Assembly (NCBI RefSeq): GCF_904849725.1
Contig: NC_058523.1
Location: forward strand, 208,223,689-208,287,688
Length of the DNA stretch: 64,000 nucleotides
Direction of reading: 5' to 3'
DNA from: Hordeum vulgare subsp. vulgare
Taxonomy: Eukaryota > Streptophyta > Magnoliopsida > Poales > Poaceae
In this document: positions 1 to 10,627 of the stretch, piece by piece
How positions within the stretch are numbered: position 1 is the stretch's first letter
How the letters are laid out: every line of letters starts with the position of its first letter
Position numbers and translations under genes: made by a program
The notes under the pieces: generated by a model
What the model was told of the DNA's origin: nothing
Databases searched by the model: none
Seen by the model: the letters and a program-made list of their open reading frames with translations, nothing else

Positions 1-211
1 GATGCTCCCCAGCAACTGCGCCAGAAATTGGCACGTTGACGGGAGACTATTCTTGACTTGATCTTCCACGGCAACGGCGCCATAAATTGGCACGTTGACG
101 GGAGACTATTCTTGACTTGATCTTCCCCGGCAACGGCGCCAGAAATTGGCACATTGACGGGAGACTATTCTTGACTTGATCCTCCCCGGCAACGACGCCA
201 GAAATTCTTCT
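1..211 (-). repeat. 59-bp tandem repeat carrying a primer-binding site (gypsy leader)
   Basis: Three full 59-bp units start at 4, 63 and 122, and a partial fourth at 181 runs into the LTR edge at 212. Read on the minus strand each unit holds a sequence close to TGGCGCCGTTGCCGGGGA. That is the complement of the 3' end of plant tRNA-Asp, the usual primer of Athila-lineage gypsy elements. The unit next to the LTR (186-206) is the expected PBS; the others are tandem copies further into the leader. The element's internal region lies off the left edge. Confidence 0.8.
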
Positions 212-1319
212 TGCTACCTCTTGAGCTTGCTTTGGTTTTTCCCTTAAAGAGGAAAGGGTGATGCAGCACAGTAGCAGTAAGTATTTCCCTCAGTTTGAGA
301 ACCAAGGTATCAATCCAGTAGGAATATCAAGGCAAGTGTCCAAAGTACCTGTGCAAAAACAAACAAGCTTGCACCCAACGCAATAAAGGGGTTGTCAATC
401 CCTTCAAGATTGATTGCAAAGTGAGATCTGAAGGCGGAAAGTGCAACAAAGTAAAAGTGTAGGGCTGAAAATATGATGTGAAGTAGACCCGGGGACCATA
501 GTATTCACTAGAGGCTTCTCTCAAGATAGAAAATATTATGGTGGGTGAACGAATTACTGTCGAGCAATTGACAGAACCGCGCAAAGTCATGATGATATCT
601 AAGGCAATGATCATACATATAGGCATCACGTCCGTGACAAGTAGACCGATACTTTCTGCATCTACTACTATTACTCCACACATTGACCGCTATCTAGCAT
701 GCATCTAGTGTATTGAGTTCATGACAAACAGAGTAACGCCTTAAGCAAGATGACATGATGTAGAGGGATAAATTCATGCAATAGATATAAACCCCATCTT
801 TTTACCCTTGATGGCAACAACACGATGCGTGCCTCGCTACCCCTTCTGTCACTGGGTGAGTTCACCGCACGGTATGAACCCAAAACCAAGCACTTCTCCC
901 ATTGCAAGAATCACAGATCAAGTTGGCCAAACAAAACCCACAACTTGAAGAGAATTACAAGGATATGAAATCATGCATATAAGAGATCAGAAGAAACTCA
1001 AATAAGATTCATAGATAATCTAATCGGTCCTAAAAAATACCTATATGAATTCTGGAGAAGAGGAGAGTGAATCCATGATTCATCGGATCTCGACAATCAC
1101 ACCGGAGAATTGCTCTTTCATAACAAGATTCATAAATAAGAATACATGGAGAAGGAAAGAAAAAAGAGATACCCGATTTAATCTGTGTTGCGATAGTTTT
1201 CGTCGGTTTCTCTTTTTTTCTTTCCTTCTCCATGTATTCCGCTATTGCCTATGGCATCCCTTCTCCAATAGAATCTTATAAGCTCTCCTGCTAACTTTCA
1301 AAAATAAAATCAAATCCAA
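212..1319 (-). mobile_element. Athila-type gypsy 5' LTR fragment (Fatima-like)
   Basis: The minus-strand LTR ends (…GGTAGCA) at 212, next to the PBS repeats. Up to about 1104 the sequence matches the solo LTR at 33707-35294 point for point: the blocks on 'tatttccctcagtttgag', the 'gttgtcaatccctt' block and the 'tactactattactccacac' block. After 1104 the similarity stops and a fold-back sequence follows. The promoter and TGATACG start of this LTR are therefore missing. The copia LTR that begins at 1323 truncates or interrupts it. The family name rests on memory of Triticeae repeats. Confidence 0.7.
1141..1238. repeat. Long near-perfect inverted repeat (fold-back)
   Basis: Arms at 1141-1169 and 1209-1238 are reverse complements over 29 of 30 bases; the only difference is one A in an A-run. 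A ~39-base loop lies between them and the stem can be extended a few bases into it. It sits where the host LTR loses similarity to its relative. I see no known MITE ends or target duplication. Confidence 0.75.
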
Positions 1320-1322
1320 AGG

Positions 1323-3023
1323 TGTTGGGGAACGTTGCATGGGAAACAAAAAATATCCTACGCGCATGCAATACCTATCCATGGTGGTGATCATCTATGA
1401 GAGGGGAGAGTGAATCTACATACCCTTGTAGATCGCTAAGCAGAAGCGTATATAACGCGGTTGATGTAGCGGAACATCTTCGTGATCCAAATCGTAGCCC
1501 GTCATGCGATCTCATCACGATCCGTCCCGCGATCCCATCACGATCCATCCCGATCTAGTGCCAAACGGACGACACCTCCGCGTTCAGCACACGTACAACT
1601 CAATGACGATCCCCGCCTTCTTGATCCTGCAAGAGGGGTAGAGAGGTAGATGAGTTCTCCAGCACGGCGGCGTGGTGGTGATGGTGGTGAACTAATGTAG
1701 CAGGGCTTCGCCTAAGCACCGCCGAACTAGACTAGAGGAGAAACCGATCTAGATGAAGTAGAGGGAGCACGTGGCAATTAGGATTAGCCCTCTCCTCTAA
1801 AACCTCTAGTATATATAGGAGGAGGAGGGGAGAGGAGGCAGCCTTGGCCTCCACTCCAAGGAGGTTCGGCTGAGCCACAAGGGAGGAATCTACCTCCCAC
1901 AAGGGAGGTGGAATCCTATTAGGACTCCTTCCTAATTTGGCCCTTTTTTGCCTTTTTCCTTTATCCTTTTTTCATGGGACCTTGAGAGAGACTTAGGCCA
2001 GCCCACCAGGGGATGTTCCACCTCCTCTCATATCCCATAAGCCTCTTGCATCGTCACACCCCTCCCGATGGTCCCTCAGTACCCTCCCGGCACTCCGGGT
2101 ACACTACCGATGAGCCCGAAACTTTTCCGGTGACCAAAACAGGACTTCCTATATATCAATATTTACTTCTGGTTACCAACACACATAACTCAATAATACC
2201 GAAATGTCACCTAATCTTAAGTGTGCAGACCCTGCGGGTTCGAGAACTATGCAGACATGACCTGAGACACTCCGCGGTCAATAACCAATAGCGGGACCTA
2301 GATTTCCATATTGGCTCCTACATATTCTACGAAGATCTCTATCGGTTGAACCTCTATGTCAAGGATTCAATTAATCTCGTATGATGTTCCCTTTGTCCTT
2401 GGTATGTTACTTGCCCGAGATTCGATCGTCGGTATCTCCATACCTAGTTCAATCTCGTTACCGGCAAGTCTCTTTAGTCGTTCCGTAATACAAGATCCGG
2501 TGACTAAGTCTTTAGTCACATTGCTTGCAAGGCTTATTGTGATGTTGTATTACCGAGTGGGTCCCGAGTTACCTCTCCGTCACATGAAGTGACAAATCCT
2601 AGTCTTGATCCATGCCAACCCAACAAACACCTTCAGAGATACCTGTAGAGCACCTTAATAGTCACCCAGTAACATTGTGACATTTGATACACACAAGGTA
2701 TTCTTCCGGTGTCCGGGAGTTGCATAATCTCATGGTCATAAGAACAGATACATTGACATGCAGAAAACAGTAGCAATAAACTGACACGATCATATGCTAT
2801 GTTCATAGTTTGGGTCTTATCCATCACATCATTCTCCTAATGGTGTGATCCCGTTATCAAGTGACAACACTTGTCTATGGATAGGAAACTTGACCATCTT
2901 TGATCAACAAGCTAGTCAACTAGAGGCTCACTACGGACAATGAGTTGTCTATGTGTCCACTCATGTATTTGAGTTTCCAATCAATACAATTCTATCATGG
3001 ATAATAAACGATTATCATGAACA
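1323..3023 (-). mobile_element. Copia LTR of Angela/WIS lineage, truncated (element W)
   Basis: The plus strand begins TGTTGGGGAACG, the complement of the usual …CCCCAACA LTR end. It continues with typical lineage blocks: the TATA box at 1810-1817, 'tgtgcagaccctgcgggttcg', and the segment with the release-from-reverse 'gattatcatgaaca' at 3010-3023. About 60 bases at the LTR start (TGTTGGAAATATGCCC side) are absent. This is probably the 3' LTR of the copia element whose coding remnant lies at 39394-40499, because the gypsy element Q was inserted between them. AAAGG at 1318-1322 could be its target duplication; the partner is lost. Confidence 0.75.
1810..1817 (-). promoter_or_regulatory. TATA box of copia LTR
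   Basis: TATATATA followed by a GGAGGAGG block (plus-strand view), the same arrangement as in the copia LTRs at 42003 and 49033. Confidence 0.55.
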
Positions 3024-3098
3024 TCTTGTAGGTGCTGCTACCAACGTGCCATTTGGAACTATTCTAAATGACTTCTCCATTATATGAATCTGGTTTAC
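3024..3098. other. Unassigned 75 bp between copia LTR and gypsy insertion
   Basis: This segment joins the truncated copia LTR to the target site of Q. It should be internal copia sequence, because the other side of Q (39394 on) is a copia reverse transcriptase remnant. I could not align it to that gene. It probably marks a deletion junction. Confidence 0.4.
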
Positions 3099-3103
3099 TA
3101 TGC

Positions 3104-4597
3104 TGATGACCCACAAGTATAGGGGATCAATCGTAGTCCTTTCGATAAGTAAGAGTGTCGAACCCAACGAGGAGCAGAAGGATCTGACAAGTGGTTTTCA
3201 GCAAGGTAAAATCTGCACGCACTGAAATTATCGGTAACAAGTGCTTGTGTGGTGAGATGATTCGTAGCAAGCAACAAGTAGCAAAAGTAGCAACGGTGCA
3301 GAAAAGTGGCCCAATCCCTTTTGTAGCAAGGGACAAGCCTGGACAAAGTCTTATAGGAGGAAAAACGCTCCCGAGGACACATGTTCATATGATTTGCGTT
3401 TGTTACTTTGATTGTTTGATATGTGGGTGGACCGGCGCTTGGGTACTGCCCTTACTTGGACAAGCATCCCTCTTATGATTAACCCCTCTTGTAAGCATCC
3501 GCAACTATGAAAGAAGAATTAAGACAAAGTCTAACCATAGCATTAAACTAGTGGATCCAAATCAACCCCTTACGACGCAACACATAAACTAGGGTTTAAG
3601 CTTCTGTCACTCTAGCAACCCATCATCTACTTGCTACTTCCCAATGCCTTACTCTAGGCCCAAATAGTGGTGAAGTGTTATGTAGTCGACGTTCACATAA
3701 CACCACTAGAGGAAAAACAGCATATAACACGTCAAAATACCGAACGAATACCAAATTCAGATGACTACTATTAGCATGACTTATCCCATGTCCTCAGGAA
3801 CAAAAGCAACTACTCACAAAGCATAATCATATTCATGACCAGGGAGGTAATGAGTCGCATCAAGGATCTGAACATAAACTCTTCCACCAAATAATCCAAC
3901 TAGCATCAACTACAAAGAGTAATTAACACTACTAGCAACCTTACAAGTACCAATCGGAGTCGCGTGACGGAGATTGGTTACAAGTGATGAACTGGGTTTG
4001 GAGATGAGATGGTGCTGATGAAGATGTTGATGGTGATGAGTCCCCACCAATGAGAGGAGTGTTGGTGATGACGATGGCGACGATTTCCCCCTCCGGGAGG
4101 GAAGTTTCCCCGGCAGGATCGTCCTGCCGGAGCTGTAGATTGGTTCTGCTCAAGTTCCGCCTCGTGGCGGCGGCGAATCCACGAAAAAGCTCCTCCTTGA
4201 TTTTTTTCCCGGACGAAACCCTTCAAATAGCAGAAGAGGGGGGCCAGTGGGCCAGCAGGCTGCCCACAAGTCCCCTATGCGCGGTCAGGGGGGTGGTCGC
4301 GCCTAGCAGGCTTGTGGCCACCTGCTCACGCCCCTCTGGCGCTTCTTCGGCCCAGTATTTTTTATAAATCCGGAAAAAAATCCTCGTTGATTTTTACGAC
4401 GTTTGGAGTTGCGCAGAATAGGTATCTCAAACTTGCTCCACTTTCAGGCCAGAATTCCAGTTGCCGACATTCTCCCTCTTCATGTAAACCTTGCAAAATA
4501 AGAGAGAAAAGGCATAAGTATTGTACCGTGAAGTGAAATAACAGCCCAAAAAGCGATAAATATCAACATGAAAACATGATGCAAAATGGACGTATCA
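3104..4597 (-). repeat. 3' LTR of gypsy element Q
   Basis: Full LTR of 1,494 bp, minus strand, running TGATACGTCC… to …GGGTCATCA. The right part (3769-4597) matches the truncated 5' LTR at 38554-39388 with about 37 differences in 830 bases by hand count (about 4.5%). A GC-rich nested hairpin lies at 4254-4326. A degenerate TATA (CTATTTGAA, 4222-4230) follows it in the direction of transcription. Confidence 0.9.
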
Positions 4598-4612
4598 ACT
4601 CCCCAAAGCTTA
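4598..4612 (-). promoter_or_regulatory. Polypurine tract of Q
   Basis: Minus strand TAAGCTTTGGGGAGT lies directly before the TGATACG LTR start, as expected for the plus-strand primer of a gypsy element. Confidence 0.75.
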
Positions 4613-5821
4613 GACCTCGCTTGTCCTCAAGCGATAGCCTAGCTCAATAAATATGTCCACATGTTTAGGGAGAGAGGTGTCGACAAAACAAGATACGAAC
4701 ATGCATGCATCATGATCATGATCAGAACAACAATACCAACATATAATCTCTCATGCTAAAGTGACAATTCCTTCACAAAGTAAAGCATGGATCAAGAACC
4801 TTACCAAGAAGTAACAACCAATAGCCTTTAGTCATGCAAGCAATTGCAATTTATCACAACATTAGAAATAGTCAAATAAGAGCTTGTAAAGAAAATCCAC
4901 ATACTCAATCATCTTTTCGTTCGCTACAAATGCTACAACTCACGTGGTACTCATGAGATCAAAGTTTCAGCTCGGCAAAAATAAAGATAGGGGCTTATAG
5001 TTTCGCCTCCCAACTGCTTACCTCAAGGGTAATGTCAACAATAATAATTCATGAATACTTACCTCCAAGTTGACATATGAATATAGATCTTTCCCTAGCA
5101 TATGACGTTAGCCAAGATAAAGGCGAATCAAGGAATTGGTGAAGATCACCATGACTCTTTCAGGGACAAAAAGTAAAGGTACAAGATAGGCCGTTCGCAG
5201 AGGGAAGCAGAGGTTGTCACTCGCTTTTGACGTTTGGATGCGTGTAATCTTAGTGTGGAGGAATGTCACTTTATATTGCCTCCTATGATAAAGAACTTTA
5301 TTATGCAGTCTGTCTCTTTTATGTCTTCCTCATCACAGGTTCGTACAAAGCTTATTTTCCACACACTAATAGATCATACATATTAGAGAGCAATTTTTAT
5401 TGCTTGCACCGATGACAACTTACTTGAGGTATCTTATTCAATCCATAGGTAGGTATGGTGGACACTCATGGCAAGACTGGGTTGAAAGTTTATGGATGCA
5501 CAAGTAGTATCTCTACTTGGTGCAGGAGTTTTGGCTAATATGAGGTGGAAGCAATCGTCACATGCTAAGGGATCTCTAATCATACAACATTGTTCGGAAC
5601 CAAGTAAACACAATTCATTATGTTGTCTTCCTTGTCCAACATCTACTTCTAGGCATGTAATAGTTTAGTGAGTGTTCACAATCATAGATGGTGTCAGAGA
5701 TGATATATTTATATGTGAACCTCTCCTTCTTTATCACTTCCTATTAATTGCAACAATCACCAAGGTCTACGTTTGTCTACCCTCAACAAGTCTCAATCAT
5801 CATTCTTTTTATATGTGAAGC
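4613..5821 (-). other. 3' non-coding region of Q, distal part
   Basis: AT-rich sequence without a convincing reading frame, between the 3' ORF of Q (22495-22926) and its polypurine tract. The Sabrina-like element interrupts it at 5821/22317. Rejoining across the GAAGC duplication gives one continuous sequence. Confidence 0.7.
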
Positions 5822-6090
5822 TGATACGTCTCCGTCGTATCTACTTTTCCGAACTCTTTTGCCCTTGTTTTGGACTCTAATTTGCATGAACTTGATGGAA
5901 CTAACCCGGACTAACGCTGTTTTCAGCAGAATTGCCATGGTGTTGTTTTTGTGTAGAAATAAAAGTTCTCGGAATGTCCTAAAAATTTACGGAGAATTTT
6001 TATGGAATAAAAGAAAAATACCTACGCAAAGATCCACCGGAGGGGGCGTGCTAGTGGGCCACAAGCCAAAAGGCCGCGACCACCCCCCTA
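5822..6090 (+). repeat. 5' LTR fragment of Sabrina-like element
   Basis: First ~269 bp of the LTR, aligned with 20725 onward with about 22 differences (about 8%). The break comes inside the GC-rich hairpin region. The sequence CCCCTAGG is shared by the LTR and by the gag junction, so the deletion probably used this microhomology. Confidence 0.8.
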
Positions 6091-7033
6091 GGCATTAAGT
6101 CTGAAGATGTCAAAAATCTACCACCTATCAAAGAGATCCATGGTCTCGATAACCCGATACAGGTAGTAGAAGTAAATTCTCTACGTAGGTTTGATGAGAG
6201 TGATATTCCTTTTGATAAACCTGCTAGCCTATGCATGGATGAATTTGATAACTTTGTTGCCAAACAACAAAGTTTCAATGATTATGTTAGCAGACAATTG
6301 GAACAGAATGCTCGTATGCTTAGTCATTTAAGTGCTTGTGTGGACAGAAATGTCAATGATCTCAAGCTTCTGAGTAAATATGCCTCTATGGTTAGTACTC
6401 GGGTAGAACAAGTACTTAAAGCTCAAAATGACTTGCTCAATGAGTTGAATGACAATTCTGTTAGAGTTGTCACTAGAGGCGGCAGAATGACCCAGGAACC
6501 TTTGTATCATGAGGGTCATTCGAAGAGACTTGAACAAGATTCTCAAGGAGTTAGCAATGATGCACCTAGTCATCCTAGAAAGAAGAAGATACTTGATAGG
6601 AACCTGCACGCTAGCAACCCTGTTGTTGCTACACCTGAGAGTCCAAACGATGCCTCTTTCTCTGATGCTGAAACACAATCTGGTGATGAACATGAGCCTA
6701 ATGATAATATCAATAGTGAAGTTCATGAAGATGCTCAACCTAGCAACGATAAGGATGTGGAGATTGAACCTGATCTTGATAATCCACAGCCTAAGACTAA
6801 GAGATACGATAAGAATGACTTCACTCCTAGGAAGGATGGAAAAGAAAGGGAACCATGGATTCAGAAACCCATGCCCTTTCCTCCCAAACCATCCAAGAAA
6901 AAGGATGATGAGGATTTTGAGCGATTCGTTGAGATGATCAGACCTGTCTTTCTGCAAATGCATTTGATAGATATGCTCAATATGTCTCCGTATGCTAAGT
7001 ACATGAAAGATATTGTGACTAATAAGAGGAGGA
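6091..7033 (+). pseudogene. Sabrina-like gag remnant (C-terminal part)
   Basis: One open frame runs from GGC at 6091, in register with the ATG at 6235, up to the Angela junction. The product is acidic and charged in the middle, with a Pro/Lys-rich stretch (KPMPFPPKPSKKKDDED) before a FERFVEMIRPVFLQ-like segment and SPYAKYMKDIVTNKRRI. In Athila-type elements that last segment lies just before the protease domain. The N-terminal capsid part and the start codon were removed by the LTR-gag deletion. At 7034-7036 the frame runs into Angela RNase H sequence in another frame and stops at 7053. The protease continues at 16461 on the other side of the insertion; about 40 codons between the two halves are missing. 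Confidence 0.8.
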
Positions 7034-7556
7034 TACGTCGATGCAAGCGTTGACACAGATCCGGACGACTCTAAGTCGCAAACCGGATACATATTTATTC
7101 TTAATGGGGGTGCAGTAAGCTGGTGCAGTTCCAAGCAAAGCGTCGTAGCAGACTCTACATGTGAAGCGGAGTACATGGCTGCCTCGGAGGCGGCTAAGGA
7201 GGGTGTCTGGATGAAGCAGTTCATGACGGATCTTGGAGTGGTGCCAAGCGCACTGAATCCAATAACCTTGTTCTGTGACAACACTGGTGCCATTGCCTTA
7301 GCAAAGGAACCGCGGTTTCACAAGAAGACCAGACACATCAAACGACGCTTCAACCTCATCCGCGACTACGTCGAGGGAGAGGACGTGAATATATGCAAAG
7401 TGCACACGGATCTGAATGTAGCAGACCCGCTGACTAAACCTCTTCCACGGCCAAAACATGATCAACACCAGAACTGTATGGGTGTTAGATTTATTACAAT
7501 GTAATTCACATGGTGATGTGAGGGCTAGATTATTGACTCTAGTGCAAGTGGGAGAC
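7034..7556 (+). pseudogene. 3' stump of a first Angela copy (RNase H end + 3' leader to LTR)
   Basis: From TAC at 7034 the frame reads YVDASVDTDPDDSKSQTGY… and ends with a stop at 7502-7504. It covers the copia RNase H domain from the first catalytic region (YVDAS) through SSKQSVVADSTCEAEY, the DNTGAIALAKEP block and NVADPLTKPLPRPKHDQ. It is about 99% like the same part of the next copy and retains 27 bp that the next copy has lost. The polypurine tract (AGTGCAAGTGGGAGAC) at 7541-7556 leads straight into the LTR at 7557, which also serves as 5' LTR of the following copy. Everything upstream of the RNase H of this copy is gone; the join to the gag remnant shares only TA(C). Confidence 0.85.
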
Positions 7557-9374
7557 TGTTGGAATTATGCCCTAGATGCAATAATAAATATAGTTATTAT
7601 TATAATTCCTGTATCAAGATAATCGTTTATTATCCATGCTATAATTGTATTGAATGAAGACTCATTTACATGTGTGGATACATAGACAAAACACCGTCCC
7701 TAGCAAGCCTCTAGTTGGCTAGCCAGTTGATCAAAGATAGTCAGTGTCTTCTGATTATGAACAAGGTGTTGTTGCTTGATAACTGGATCACGTCATTAGG
7801 AGAATCACGTGATGGACTAGACCCAAACTAATAGACGTAGCATGTTGATCGTGTCATTTTGTTGCTACTGTTTTCTGCGTGTCAAGTATTTATTCCTATG
7901 ACCATAAGATCATATAACTCACTGACACTAGAGGAATGCTTTGTGTGTATCAAACGTCGCAACGTAACTGGGTGACTATAAAGATGCTCTACAGGTATCT
8001 CCGAAGGTGTTAGTTGAGTTAGTATGGATCGAGACTGGGATTTGTCACTCCGTGTGACGGAGAGGTATCTCGGGGCCCACTCGGTAATACAACATCACAC
8101 ACAAGCCTTGCAAGAAATGTAACTTAGTGTAAGTTGCGGGATCTTGTATTACGGAACGAGTAAAGGGACTTTCCGGTAAACGAGATTGAAATAGGTATAC
8201 GGATACCGACGATCGAATCTCGGGCAAGTAACATACCGAAGGACAAAGGGAATGACATACGGGATTATATGAATCCTTGGCACTGAGGTTCAAATGATAA
8301 GATATTCGTAGAATATGTAGGATCCAATATGGGCATCCAGGTACCGCTATTGGATATTGACCGAGGAGTCTCTCGGGTCATGTCTACATAGTTCTCGAAC
8401 CCGCAGGGTCTGCACACTTAAGGTTCGACGTTGTTTTATGCGTATTTGAGTTATATGGTTGGTTACCAAATGTTGTTCGGAGTCCCGGATGAGATCACGG
8501 ACGTCACGAGGGTTTCCGGAATGGTCCAGAAACGAAGATTGATATATAGGATGACCTCATTTGATTACCGGAAGGTTTTCGGAGTTACCGGGAATGTACC
8601 GAGAATGACGAATGGGTTCCGGGAGTTCACCGGGGGGGGCAACCCACCCCGCGGAAGCCCATAGGCCTTGAGGGTGGCACACCAGCCTTAGTGGGCTGGT
8701 GGGACAGCCCAACAGGGCCCTATGCGCGAAGAAGAAAAAATCAAGAGAAAAGAAAAAAAAGGAGGAGGTGGGAAGGAAGGGGGACTCCCTCCCACCAAAC
8801 CAAGTCCAACTCGGTTTGGGGGGGGAGTCCTCCCCCCTTGGACTCGGCCGACCCCCTTGGGGCTCCTTGAGCCCCAAGGCAAGGTCCCCTCCCTCCCACC
8901 TATATATACGGAGGTTTTAGGGCTGATTTGTGACGACTTTTCCACGGCAGCCCGACCACATACCTCCACGGTTTTTCCTCTAGATCGCGTTTCTGCGGAG
9001 CTCGGGCGGAGCCCTGCTGAGACAAGGTCATCACCAATCTCCGGAGCGCCATCACGCTGCCAGAGAACTCTTCTACCTCTCCGTCTCTCTTGCTGGATCA
9101 AGAAGGCCGAGATCATCGTCGAGCTGTACGTGTGGTGAACGCGGAGGTGCCGTCCGTTCGGTACTAGATCGTGGGACTGATCGCGGGATTGTTCGCGGGG
9201 CGGATCGAGGGACGTGAGGACGTTCCACTACATCAACCGCGTTCACTAAACACTTCTGCTGTACGATCTACAAGGGTACGTAGATCACTCATCCCCTCTC
9301 GTAGATGGACATCACCATGATAGGTCTTCGTGCGCGTAGGAAAATTTTTGTTTCCCATGCGACGTTCCCCAACA
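7557..9374 (+). repeat. Angela LTR shared by copies A (3') and B (5')
   Basis: Starts TGTTGGAATT after the polypurine tract of copy A. Ends …TTCCCCAACA before the tRNA-Met-type PBS of copy B. It contains the TATA box at 8901-8909. Confidence 0.95.
8901..8909 (+). promoter_or_regulatory. TATA box of Angela LTR
   Basis: TATATATAC after a CCCTCCCACC block, about 1.34 kb into the LTR. The same arrangement occurs at 15987-15994, 24363-24370 and 31462-31469. Confidence 0.75.
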
Positions 9375-9375
9375 G

Positions 9376-9387
9376 TGGTATCAGAGC
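9376..9387 (+). promoter_or_regulatory. Primer-binding site of Angela copy B
   Basis: TGGTATCAGAGC, one base after the LTR end. It is complementary to the 3' end of initiator tRNA-Met, the standard primer of this lineage. Confidence 0.9.
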
Positions 9388-10627
9388 TAGGTTCATGCGT
9401 AGATGTCTTCTCGAGTAGAACACAAAAGTTTTTGTGGGCGGTGATGTGTGTTTTGCTGCCCTCCTTAGTTTTTTCTTGATTCCGCGGTATTGTTGGATTG
9501 AAGCAGCTTGGACCGACATTACTCGTACGCTTACGAGAGACTGGTTTCATCGTTACGAGTAACTCCGTTGCTCAAAGATGACTGGCAAGTGTCGGTTTCT
9601 CCAACTTTAGTTGAATCGGATTTGACCGAGGAGGTCCTTGGATGAGGTTAAATAGCAACTCATATATCTCCGTTGTGGTGTTTGCGTAAGTAAGATGCGA
9701 TCCTACTAGATACCCATGGTCACCACGTAAAACATGCAACAACAAAATTAGAGGACGTCTAACTTGTTTTTGCAGGGTATGCTTGTGATGTGATATGGCC
9801 AATGATGTGATGGTATATATTGGATGTATGAGATGATCATGTTGTAATAGAAATATCGACTTGCACGTTGATGGTACGGCAACCGGCAGGAGCCATAGGG
9901 TTGTCTTTATACTAACGTGTGTGCTTGCAGATGCGTTTACTATTTTGCTAGGATGTAGCTTTAGTAGTAATAGCATGAGTAGCACGACAACCCCGATGGC
10001 AACACGTTGATGGAGATCATGGTGTGGCGCCGGTGACAAGAAGATCGTGCCGGTGCTTTGGTGATGGAGATCAAGAAGCACGTGATGATGGCCATATCAT
10101 GTCACTTATGAATTGCATGTGATGTTAATCCTTTTATGCACCTTATTTTGCTTAGAATGACGGTAGCATTATGAGGTGATCTCTCACTAAAATTTCAAGA
10201 CGAAATTGTGTTCTCCCCGACTGTGCACTGTTGCTACAGTTCGTCGTTTCGAGACACCACGTGATGATCGGGTGTGATAGACTCAACGTTCACATACAAC
10301 GGGTGCAAAACAGTTGCGCACGCGGAACACTCGGGTTAAGCTTGACAAGCCTAGCATGTGCAGACATGGCCTCGGAACACATGAGACCGAAAGGTCGATC
10401 ATGAATCATATAGATGATATGATTAGCATAGGGATGCTTACCACTGAAACTATACTCAACTCACGTGATGATCGGACTTGAGCTAGTGTAAGTGGATCAT
10501 GAACCACTCAAATGACTAGAGAGATGTACTTTTTGAGTGGGAGTTTAGCGAATAATTTGATTAAGTTAAACTCTAATTATCTTGAACATAGTCTAAGTCC
10601 ACTTTGAATATATTTGTGTTGTAGATC
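9388..10627 (+). other. Untranslated leader of Angela copy B
   Basis: About 1.24 kb without a significant plus-strand frame between the PBS and the gag start. This is the long leader typical of the BARE/Angela group, presumably with packaging and dimerisation signals that I cannot pin down. Confidence 0.75.

Noticed and set aside
1..211. Direct repeats resembling a CRISPR array
   Set aside because: Units are contiguous 59-bp tandem copies without unique spacers, and the sequence is a plant retrotransposon leader.
6328..7293. A 321-codon minus-strand frame
   Set aside because: It is the antisense of the gag remnant and RNase H, crosses a transposon junction, and its product is no known protein.
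8557..9138. Frames of 100-142 codons in Angela LTRs (also 15634-16202, 24019-24578, 31363-31677)
   Set aside because: They recur at the same place in every LTR copy on both strands, with frameshifts between copies. They are U3/R sequence, not genes.
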